Positions 20,608-31,165 of a stretch of DNA of 33,932 nucleotides are shown one piece after another. Both the position numbers and the translations under genes were made by a program. The notes under the pieces were generated by a model. That model searched no databases and was not told the DNA's origin. It was given only the letters and a program-made list of their open reading frames with translations. Each line of letters starts with the position of its first letter. Position 1 is the first letter of the stretch. The stretch is from Chloromonas sp. AAM2. Its lineage: Eukaryota > Chlorophyta > Chlorophyceae > Chlamydomonadales > Chlamydomonadaceae. The DNA is taken from the NCBI GenBank assembly GCA_004335635.1, contig QAXH01006007.1, positions 1 through 33,932 of the forward strand, read 5' to 3'.

Positions 20608-23600
20608 TCAGAGAAATGCATTCTTGTACACCAGCACTCCGGCCGGCGATGCGCGTATGAGCTGCAGCAGCGCCCGTGGCATGCGACCGGGCGGCAGCTG
20701 CACAGCCACCAGGGACGCTGCCTCCGCCGCGGCCGCCCGCACCAGCTGCTTGTCCAGCGGCCCCACCAGCTGCAGATGCTTGGACACGGGCACACGGGCA
20801 GCTGCAACACAACACAACACCAGGGAAGGGAGCGGATTGCAGATGCACTGTCCTGATTTAGTTACATTCTAGGCAAAAAAACAGACGTTGGAACAGTACG
20901 CGAGCGCACAGGTGTCAGTAGCCCAAAGATGTTTGCCAGTTCTGGGACAATTTCTGGGAATATCGCCAGAAATCAGTGTTGGTGCTGGGTTTTGTGTCTG
21001 CAAAGTATGTGTGGCGACTTACATTACCGACTTCTGAGGCAACCACAGTCGCAACATGCAACTACAACACACACCAGCACCGGTGCCAGTGGTATTGACA
21101 GGAATTGTCCCAGAACTGGCAAACTTTTTTTTTTCCAGCTTTTTTTTGAGATCAATTGCGCTGGGTTTATGAGTGCGGGAAGGCAGCGGAGAATTTGAGC
21201 ATTCGACCAGCGGTGTGGTCCTCCTTGATTCTTACCTGAAGCAATGTTTTGGAAGCCATTCAATGCAGATTCCCAGTTGAGCCTTTGCTGCTGGCCGGTT
21301 GCTGCTTGCGGCATGACTTGTGCGAGGATGAGGGCGTCGCCCCGCCGCGCGTGCACACAGCCGCACAGCCACCGCACCATTGGCTTGCTGCTGTGGTCCG
21401 CAAGCGCCAGTACACGCAGACCGCCCGCGCCAATGGCTGCTAGAACTGCGGCCTGTGCCGGCGTGAGAACCTGGTTAGCTGTCTGACTGCTCTCTTTTGC
21501 TGCTGCGTGTGTGCCATGGAGGGCGGTCGCTTCAGCCACTGCCAGCTGCCCCACACTGGCAGGGGCATGCGCATCAGCAGCCTTTGTGTTCGCTGTCACC
21601 ACGAGCACAGGCACAGGCAGGCGGCGAATGGCGGCCAGTGCGAGCGAGCCGAGCACCGACGGGCCCGTGACATCCCGGACTGAGGTAAGGGCCTCGGAGC
21701 CCATGACCAGGATCGAGGCCTGCTCGCGCATCACATACCTGCATCACACACAGAGAATGGAGTACACAAAGAGCGGCTATTAGTGTGAGCAAAGCCAGTG
21801 GAGAAGCAAAGTTGAGCTGCGTGGATGAGAGCCATGCACAATGGCTGCAAGGCAGAGGCAGCCCTCCAGTCCTGAGCATGCCGGCCTTACAAATAGGACT
21901 GTTGTGGCTACCAGTCGTACTTGCAAAGTGTGGGCGGTCTGCCATGCGGCTGCCCCCTTGTCCAGTCCAAGGTTGAGGTTTTCTCACCAGTCCAGTACGT
22001 CCAGGAGTGTCCAAGGGTGTTGCACGAGCACATCCATCCTGACCGTCACCATGGATGCCAGGGCGGCGACGTGGTAGTGCAGCAGCAGGGCGTTGCCGTC
22101 CCGCACCGACAGTTGCGAGGACACCACGGTCACCAGGTGCAGCGTGTCCTGGCCGGCCCGCGCCATCTGACAGGCCAGGGCCACGGCCGTGTCTGTGAGG
22201 GGGCTGATGGACGAGACAAGCACCACCAGGGCGTGGGACGCGCTGCCGCGGTCCGCCGGCCCAACCACCTGGGCGCACGCAAGTGCAAGGGCAAGCAAGT
22301 GCGTACAGTCGGCTTCTCAGCCCTGGTATGAGAACAATGGGTCTGTGTTGCTCATTCAGGAGTCAGGGCTGGGTGCAGCAGCGGTGCTGTCAGACATGCC
22401 GGATAGGCTAAATCAGGTTGTGGCAGCATAGCTGCTGCTGCAGGGATCGTAGATAGTGCATGAACAGCTTGCCACAGAGTCCATTTGCACCATGCTCCAT
22501 CAGGCCCACCTCTGCAATGCGGCGTATGTTCTGATACTGCGCCAGGAGCTTCCTGAACATCGGGTCCCTGTCCTGCGCCTGCAGCGGCCCCACCAGCGAG
22601 GGAACGTCGTCGACACCACACAAGGCAGGGGGCGCGGGGCCCACAGGGCATGAGGCATCAGTTGAGGGAGGTGTGGCCGGGTGCCGGTCAGGGGCCAGGA
22701 AGGCGGCCCGCAGCGGTACACACAGCGCCTCGGGTAGTTTCAAGAGGTCAGCAATGTCCCACGTGACGGCAACCAGCTCAGCGCCACTGGACACACAGGT
22801 GGAGGAGCCAAGGGTGCCCAGCTCGCTAGCGCCGGCAAGGGCTGGTGTGAAACTGCTCGTGAGGGTGAGACGGGCATGGAACGGAAAGCCTACCAGCAGA
22901 TCTACAAGGTGGGCAAACAAGGTTACGAGTTTGAGAAAGCTGTTGGTTTATGTGATAAAACACCAGGTTGGTTTGCATGTGCGCTGATGGAGGGCTGCAA
23001 GACGCAATGTGCGCATTCAGTGTGTGCTTGTAGTCCGCGTGTGTCAGTTGTGACGCACTTGTGAGCGACGGCAGGTGGAAGGCGTAGCGCTGGAGGCTGA
23101 CTGCCAGGGCCCCATGCGCCTGAGCCTTGCAGGCCATCACGGCATTCAGCAGGGCAGGGCTGACCTGGAAAGGAGGGGAGAAACGTACAGCACATAGCTG
23201 GGCTGTGCAACAAATATCAGGACATGATTGTCACTCGGACCACGTGGGTTCATTATGCGACAGCGTTTGCACCAAATCACAAGGCAACTGCTGTACAGTA
23301 CGACCTTGCACTCTTTTGCACATGCAGGCCGTTGCATGATTACAAAGCAAATGGTATCCGGATCATGTGCTGCACGGTCAGACTCCCTGGCGACCCACCA
23401 GTTCGCCATGCCGCAATTCCACCACTGGGTTCACGCCAATGTCCGCGTCGCCAGCAAGTGCGCCGGGAGGCGTGGGAGGCAGGACGGCACGGGATTCGTC
23501 CGCCTTCCCGGCAGTGGCGAGCGAGCCACTGGCGCGCATGTTGCGAGTCTTGCGCGGCGATCGATTGTTGGGCTGTTGTGCGGCCTTCCGGCCACTTGCG

Positions 23601-26600
23601 GGTGTCGTGCGGTGCACACCTTCGCCAGTCACTACCAGACTGTGCAATACCAGCCAAACAGCCACTGGAAGTCGATTGTCGTCAACATGCTCCCAAACAC
23701 AGAAGCAGGAATGGCTGTAGATTTTGCGATTTGAAGACATCCACTTGGACTTGGCCAGCCAATCTTGTGTAACATGCGCGTCTCAAAACCTCTCACCTAT
23801 CTAGTTGTCGTGCTGTGACGCTGCTGTCTGTCTGCCCGCACCACACTGCCATGTTGGCCCCGGTGTGCTTACGCAGCAGCAGCAGCTGCGCCAATCCTTG
23901 GACGTCCAACGCCCCCGCAGCGCTCAGAAGCGACAAATCGCGCAAGCGCTCCGCCACCAACCACCTGCACGACACACGCACGCATGTCAGCGACGCAGCA
24001 TGACCAGCACAAACCTTTCTGCAACAAATTCGTCCGTTTGTGTTGCCCATTCAGCTACTGAAGTTGAAGGTTAGCTTGTGCACAAGGCGTTCCTGTATGC
24101 CAGATCTTGCCGAGGGCGTGTGCGCACCGCACTCACTGTATGCCTCTTGCCTCCAGCGTTTCCACGACACTCCCTGGCAGCGGCGTGAGCTCGCCCTCGG
24201 CCGACAGCGTCATGCCCTCTCCCACCCAGCTCAGCAGGAAGGCGCTGTAGCCGCTGCCAAGAGAGTGCGCCTGGGACAGCGGGTCGCGCTGCCAGCGCTG
24301 CGCCTCGGCCGAGTACCGGTGGCCAGGCCAGGTGGGCTGGGGCAGGATCAGCACGTTTTCGGGAGGCAGGCCGTAGAAGGCACGGCCGTACACCTCCGAC
24401 ATGACCTCGCCCTGACAAGACAGGCAGTGTCTGCATTGTGTTGCTTCAGAAGTGCATGGTGGCCCTTTGTACTGGCTTTGCAACGAACTTATCATTGTAT
24501 GGATTCCTGCTCTGGTATCTCGTGTCAAGAGCAGCAACGTTTGAAGTTATGGGCGCACAGGTGGTCAGAAATGAAAACACATGGTTGGCTGACTGTAAGA
24601 AAAGTGACCAGCAACGTGGGCAAAGAGCACAATGACCATCAACAGTTGGACGACAAACAGTGTCACAGTGTGTGCAACACAACGAGGAGCAGATGCCTTG
24701 TTGCAAGAGGCTAAGGCTTGACATGAAAGTGCATGAATTAGAGAGAGGGAGCAGATGCCTCCTTGAAAGAAAGCAAGGCCCACCAATCCGGCACGTTCAG
24801 CAGCAAGAAACATGGTGGCCTTTCAGCCCCATGGTGGACCGGCAGTCCAAAAAAGATGGTGGACCGGCAGTCCAAATAAATGAAGGCATGTAGGAAACAT
24901 GGGCGCACTCCAACTGCAGCTGGCACGCAAACTAGGTATTGACAGAGCCAGGTTTCCAGGAGTGCCAACCTGTCACACTGTGAACGCCCATCACAGCCCC
25001 CATGGGCCTGCCTACACACATGGTAGGCTTGTGGACCGTGCCATGCGCTTCCTTTGCTGTTGCCAACCCCCACACTGCACATACCTGTTGCTTGTCGCTA
25101 CAGCTGATGAGCAGCGTCAGCTTTGCCGCTGCCCCTGGCCCCGCCAGCTGCGTGGCGCTGGCCATGAGCTGCAGGATCACCCGCGCACCCAGCGGCACGC
25201 CCGACACCCGCTCCGTGGGAGGCACCTGAAGGCAACACACAAGGAGGGAGACGGATGACCGTTGCACAGTGTGGAAAGCACAAGAAGACAGTCACGATGA
25301 ATGCTTGGTATGGCCGCACCGCCAGCGCTGCCTCACCAACCGGCATTGTCCTGCGTGCAGCTCTGGTGCTGATGCAGTAGCTCAGCCTATGACACATCAA
25401 GCCCGTGCACGCTGTGCCATGCAAGTCGGTCCTGCAGCTCACTGCACTCCTCCCTTCGCTCTGCCCTGCCCCGCTCACACAGCCCTGCCCCGCTCACACA
25501 GCCCTGCCCCGCTCACACAGCCCTGCCCCGCTCACACAGCCTGGCCTTGCGACCTCCACCAGCCTCCAGGGGTCCACGGTCCACAGGTCCACCTGCCGCC
25601 CGTCTGCTAGGGTCAGCCCGTCCTGCCCGCACACAAGAAGCACCGCCACGCGCCCCTCGCACAGGCACTGCCGCATCTCCTCCTGCGGAGAAGACCACAA
25701 TACCACATGCCACATACTGACTTATCACACTGACTGGGTGATCTCACTCTTCAGGTTCCTGCTGCAACTGGGTTTCATATTGACTAGCAGACCCTCAACA
25801 TTTCCGCCTGGAAAATGAGCACCGAGGCGACCGGCAGGCACCAACGGCACGTCACCACGTCACCACGTCACGGCAGGCACCAACGGGCCGTCACGCACCA
25901 ATGCCACGTCATACGCCGGAGCGCTCAGGTGGTGGGCGCAGCGCGACGCGTCCCACAAGCTGCGCAGAACAGGGAACGAATCATGCAGTGCCTCACACGC
26001 AGATTAGCATGGGTGGGCCTGGCTCTGCATGAGATTCTGGTGCAATGCAAACAGCATGCAGGAGCAACACGCTGGCTTGGATATGCACCCACACACTAGC
26101 CCTGAGTGCTGATTGTGACACACGCACACATGGTCTCTTCTCATGGTGCAAGGTGCCCCTTGCATACGCACTTGGGAGGAGCCCATGGCTGTGTGGCCTC
26201 CGCACCCCTGGCGTTGGAGCGGTTGATGTGCATGCGCATCATGTTCTCAGCCTGGTGCACCAACTGAGCCTGCAGCGGGAAGCGTGGAGGGCGGGTGCAG
26301 GGCAGGACAAGGGGCAGGTTAATATCAACGCATGACTCCAGAACAAGTGGACTCAGCCTGTCCAACTCAATTACAGTTGTTCAACAGAATTGAAGTGCAA
26401 GGTAACAGGCCAGTTTGTGGCCTTGGTTTCCAGTCTTATGCCTGCCTCTGCCTTGCCTTGGCCTTGCTTTCACCGGGGAAATTGCTGTGCGTCAAACCCG
26501 CAGGCGTGAGTGTTCGTCTTGGCCTTACCCGGCTTGCGAGCCCGTCAGTGAGCCACTTGGCGTGTTGGTGCGGGGGCACTGCCTCGAGGGCTGCCAGGAT

Positions 26601-27801
26601 GCTGCCCATCGCCACGGCCCGGGCGTCACCGCCTGCACCTGGGGGCACGACCACCAAGGCGGGCAGGCCATGGCGTCAGGTGGGCCGAGGCTTCAGCCAT
26701 AGGAGTTGCCAATCAACGCATGCGGAAAACGAGCACTGTGGCTATGTTCTGCCAGACCAGGCATGAGAAAACCTGGCTAGACCTGACCTCCACAAATGGC
26801 ATGGATAACAAAATCAGAAAAAAGCTCAAACGGGAGCAATGCACTTGCCCAGGCAGCGGCACCTTACAAACTTGCAAACAATCAAGCCTTTTTTTGTTTC
26901 TAACTCAGCTATACTTGTCCCCCACCTTCCGTTACCGTGATGCAGCTTGACTCCGCCACCACAGACAGGGCCGTGGAGCGACGCCGGTTGCCGCGCCCCG
27001 ACGGCGGTGGTCCGCTGTGCCCACTGTGCAGGGGACCAGTCTGCGACAGCCGGCGGTCCAAGTGAACCCGCTGCGAGGACAGGGGCGCACCCACGCTGCT
27101 CGGTGCATGATTGTCCTGTGACGGCCTGCGTCCCCGGAAGGCAGGGGCCGGGTCGCTCTGGCCGATTACCAGTATCGGCTTACTGCTGGTGTGGGACCGC
27201 GCGGGAGCGGAACTGCGCTCGTGTACGTCGAGCATGGAGTCAAATGGCAACTGAGTCAGGGCCGGTGAGATGCCCATTATCCCGGTGGAGAGCGCAGTCT
27301 GGCTCACAGGCGAGAGGGAGGGCTGGCTGCCGGTGCTGCTGTTGCTCAGTCGCTGCTCGTCCTCCATGTACAGGCCGGGCATGGGGCCGGCGGCCTGGGC
27401 CGTGGCGGGAAGGGCGGCACCTTCAGATGGCGCACCCGAAGGCACAGAACGGCGTGAGAAAGGGTTGGGCGCGCTCGTCCGCTCCAGGCCCGGTGACAGC
27501 ACCACTGATGTGCTAGGGGACGCACGGGCGCCGGACCCACTGAGGTCGGTATTCATCATGAGGAGCTGCATTGCGGAGTGTAAGCACACGTGAGCAAGTC
27601 ACAAGCCGCAGCGTTGGTTGCCCCGTGGTCCCACCAGGGCTCCCTACGGCTAGCCTTTGCTCCTGGTTCTGACGTGCTTTGCACGAATTCCACCGCTGAC
27701 TGAAGCCGCTCTGGCGGTCACAGCCGCTGGGCTGCACTATTCATCAACATCTCAACAGCAGCCCGCTGGCCAAGGTACGCACATGTGACCTTTGCCCATC
27801 A

Positions 27802-27847
<46 letters not shown>

Positions 27848-29768
27848 ACTCTCCTGGGCCCCCCGCCTCTCCCGCGCAGAACAACACACGCGTGCACACA
27901 CGCACACACGCACGCACACCTTAATCGCATCCATTTCCAGACACAGTGCCTGGGCCCGTCGCTGCTCCTCAGCAAACCTGGGTGCTGCATCGCCCAGCGC
28001 CTGACCCACGAAGTTTGAATAGCTGTCCACGCGCCGCAACCGGCCCGGGATGACCAGGCCCTGCTTCAGACGAACCACAACTGCATTCGGGGGGAGGGCA
28101 ACGTGGGCATTGCTTCAGAAGACATGGGTGATGATGGCAACAAGCCCTGCACACGCCTCAGGTGGTGTCAGGGGCTCTGCAGCACGCTTCCCCCATGATA
28201 TTCAGGCACACTTAGCCGGCACATCTGCTGCCAACATGACCCTGGGTTATCTGTACCCAGCCCTTGCTGTTACGACAGCAGGTTTGCATAACAAAACAAA
28301 GGGCCCCAGCCCCAGTGATCCACAAGCCTTGTTAGCATTGGATGGCAGGCGAAGCGGAAGCGCCCTGTCCTGCCTGCCTCCATGTTTTGGCCATCGTGGG
28401 CTGTGCTCACACCTCTGATAATGAGCATGAGCCTGCGCCTGGCCGCATGCACGCGCCTGCGCCAGAGGGCGGGTATGTCTCGGGCCGCCCGCTGGGAGGC
28501 CACTGATGCATGCGCCAGGGGCCCTGACACGCATGCAGGGGGCTGCATAGAGGCCAAGGACCGCAACCCACTCCTCACGCTGTGAACGTCACTCAGCCTG
28601 CATGATAGTAGCAGTTGTCAGATGGTCGTGCCAGCATGAATACTGTACCCAGAACCAATGTGCATCACAGCACCACACCCACATTTGGCCGTACTCCATC
28701 CTTTGCCTGCGTGCCTCTAGCTGCGCCCGCCTCTCCGCGTCCCCTCTCTCCCCCAGGCCCCAGGAAGTTTGCACACTCGAGCCAGGGTTGGACTCCCGGC
28801 GGGCGGGCAGGGCCGAGGCGGCCCGCTGGTGGGACAGGTGCTGCCGCATGAGACTGGACTGGCGGGCCAGCGCAGGCACGCCGCGGGGCACACTGAACCA
28901 GGACAGGACAGAGGGCAACACAACCAGGATCGTTCCTTTGCAAGCCAGCACTGAGAAAAGCGTGATTGCACTTGTGATGAGGCAGTTGAGCCAACGGGTG
29001 CGAGATGGTCACGTCAACACATGGCTTGTGCTGAGCGAGAGCAATGCGCATGGTAGCTGTGGTTGTTGATTGCTAGCCATGCCAGTGATGGCCTAAATAG
29101 GCCTTGCCTACTAACACAGGGCTCTTGAATGCCCATGCATGCGGGCTGCGCACCTGCCCAGGCCATCAGAATGCCGTTTCTCAGGGAAAAGCGTCTCTTT
29201 GATTTCATCAGCTTGCTCCAACACAACAGCCTGTAAGTCAAGCAATACTCAAAGCCTTAACCCAAGAATTTCAGACAATGGCGCAAAATGGCTGGCTAGG
29301 GCTGCAGGCATGTACGAGGTGTGGGTTGACATGAACCGAAGTTGGAGAGCAGAAACAGAGTGTTCAGGGTTGTACTCACGCCAAGCAGCTGCAATCGGGC
29401 ATCAAAGCTCTTTCCACGACGAATTGGCTGCCGTGCGAGACCTGCACAGCAGCACAGGATGGTATGGCCTGGCCATGGCATTGTAGGGCACACGAGGCAA
29501 CCGCTGCTCACAGCAGCCTTGGCACACCTATTTGTTCAGCCTACTGAATGCCTGGCAGGAAACTCAGGCAGGAGGTGCTTGCTGACATGAGTTGCTGATG
29601 CAAGCTGGCGCCCCACATGCACCGTGCAAGCAGCAACGTCCGTGTGCCGGCAAACGCACCACCAAGTCGATCCAGGTCCCGGCAGCGCGATGACCGCCAA
29701 GGTTGATCAATGTACGCCTGCCAATCCTTGGGCTCTGGGCGGGCGAGCAGGCTTTGGTTTGCACCCAT
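20608..29768 (-). CDS. Large two-USP-domain protein with nucleotidyltransferase-like region, 20 exons, 1,346 residues
   Basis: Exons: 29768-29660, 29441-29380, 29230-29154, 28892-28683, 28579-28413, 28080-27920, 27565-26926, 26638-26529, 26269-26172, 25959-25899, 25682-25554, 25225-25085, 24411-24137, 23964-23873, 23631-23399, 23164-23059, 22901-22510, 22268-21988, 21738-21236, 20801-20608. The sum is 4,041 bases with every junction in phase. Residues 1-6 (MGANQS) fit an N-myristoylation signal. Residues 263-476 are Ser-rich with basic phosphosite-like motifs (RRS302, RRPS411, RRLS436, RRRS459). About 566-860 recalls a UDP-sugar pyrophosphorylase fold: VAVLLVCGQDG, LTLLISCSDKQQ, FYGLPPENVLILPQPTWPG, GSGYSAFLLSW, then ETLEARGIQWLVAERLRDL. 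This is inference, and catalytic motifs look degenerate. About 1030-1164 and 1221-1346 are USP domains (HALVVLVSSISPLTDTAVAL to VLGSLALAAIRRLPVPVLVV; LRVLALADHSSKPM to AGVLVYKN). USP domains bind nucleotides or dimerise in stress responses. Weakest junction: 23873/23631. Confidence 0.8.
20931..21124. mobile_element. 194-bp MITE-like element with 22-bp terminal inverted repeats
   Basis: Begins gtttgccagttctgggacaa+tt and ends with its exact reverse complement. It lies in the last intron of the USP gene (between 21236 and 20801) and has no coding capacity. No clear target-site duplication is seen, and a T-run follows the right end. The same 20-base motif occurs singly at three other places, so this may be a complete copy of a short element whose other copies are decayed. 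Confidence 0.6.
25464..25539 (+). repeat. 19-bp tandem repeat in USP gene intron
   Basis: Four perfect copies of ccctgccccgctcacacag, 14 bases past the donor of the exon 25682-25554. Confidence 0.95.
27804..27850 (+). repeat. (CT)n microsatellite in USP gene intron
   Basis: A CT run of about 47 bases with single interruptions. It lies in the intron between exons 28080-27920 and 27565-26926 and is followed by CA-rich sequence near the donor. Confidence 0.95.
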
Positions 29769-29997
29769 CACGCCTTGGCGTTCTTCCGAGTGAGCCAACA
29801 CATGCACGAACCCACGGCGAGTCGAACACTTGCAAATTATCAGAGAGCAAAGGGGATATTCAATTCTGGACAGCAAGATTGGACACCGTAATTAGTAAGT
29901 ACGGTCGGTTACGTGGGCATTTTCGTCCGAAAAATGGAAAGGACGGCCATCAACTCGCAGATGCGGCAATTCTGGTAGGAACGACACTGGAGTAGAT

Positions 29998-30482
29998 AGC
30001 AGCTGTTGAAGAGCCGGCAGAACTAGAGGCCACTGCTGAGGTGCGGATGCGAATGTTGCACTAGAGGAAGCCAATTTGATGATCCGCAACCCAATGACTA
30101 GAGCAGTCAAGTGGAGGTCGAGTGTTCTCATTGTGTGTCTCCCAATATTGGTGGTTCACAGGCCCAGCAGGGATGCAATTCCCCTTGCAGTTGAACCCTA
30201 TAAGCTGTAAGTAGTGCACTGGATGGCTTTCATTGCTCGACCGATCTCACAGGCATCCAGGATGCCCTAACTTCCTATCTTGACGAAATCGTCCATGCAG
30301 ATTGAGACCTCAGTGCCAGCACATCACATGCCTCAGCTATGCGTGAGGCCAAAATGAGAGATCACATACCTGTTCCAAAAGGACTTGCGCATGACCCTAA
30401 CCTTCCTACGCCACTCGCCCCTGCATCCCTCCGTCTGACTGAAGCTACTCACCTCGTCCTGATCGGAAATAGGGCATGTCAC
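29998..30482 (+). repeat. Dispersed repeat R4, copy B
   Basis: Matches copy A (9577-9834) in block order over its first 200 bases and again at gatcggaaatagggcatgt (30460-30480); about 250 bases intervene that are absent from copy A. The coding-like acidic tail of copy A is frameshifted here. Confidence 0.75.
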
Positions 30483-31101
30483 TAGAAATGTTCAGATATT
30501 CGTAGGTGCCTGCACAACGTACTGAGCTGCAATCCCATCACCAGGCCAGACACCGACAATGTGCCCGGCCTGGGTGTTGTGCAGCATGGTCATCATGTCT
30601 TCGCGTGTCCTAATGCCTGGTTGGATAGGTTGCATTTCCTATGGCCCTGCCTTTCATTCATGCGGGTTTCCATTTTCTGGGCTCGGTTTTACGTTGGTGG
30701 TAGAGTTTACAGCAGGTTGCAACAGGAGGCCATGACACCAGCTCGTGTGCACAAGCCTGCACGCAACATTCACTAAATGCCAAGCAGAACTGCAAGCGAG
30801 GCGTTGCAACGTTGATACATCGCTGTCCGGAAGGCCTAGTGGTAGCCATACAAAAGATGCATCTGCCTTGTCATGATTGTACCTTCCAATCCTGGCCCTC
30901 CCAGCTGTTGCAGACTGAAGACAAGATCACAATGCACTCACTCTACTGCTTGGCCCCCTCCAACGATATGCACTCGAGTTTCAGCTGTTTGAATTCAAAT
31001 GCCACACTCACGTCGCTTGAAACAGCTCAGTTGTCACATGCATGCGGACTACTTATGTTATTTTCTCTCGCTCTCCGTGTCGAGCAGCGGTGGCTGGCTA
31101 G

Positions 31102-31124
31102 ACATACATACATACATACATACA
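31102..31124 (+). repeat. ATAC microsatellite
   Basis: About five units of cata/atac just downstream of the transhydrogenase stop. Confidence 0.9.
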
Positions 31125-31165
31125 CACATGAATCGGGCTGGCCACTCTGGGTGTCTGACGTTGAT

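Larger units (their letters stand above)
29769..31165. other. Intergenic stretch between transhydrogenase and USP genes
   Basis: 5' flank of the USP gene and 3' flank of the transhydrogenase gene. It carries repeat R4 copy B and an ATAC microsatellite at 31102-31124. No convincing exon was found. An open segment ending LADAAILVGTTLE at 29996 abuts the repeat but is unrecognised. Confidence 0.5.

Noticed and set aside
25464..25539. Regular repeats that could be taken for a CRISPR array
   Set aside because: The 19-bp units are directly adjacent with no spacers, and the DNA is eukaryotic intron sequence; the same holds for 33859-33932.
27785..28018. Ser/Leu-repeat open frame
   Set aside because: It is the translation of a CT microsatellite in an intron.
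30561..30776. Open frame with aromatic-rich segment near 30640-30700
   Set aside because: It has no splice support, lies beside repeat R4 copy B and resembles no family.
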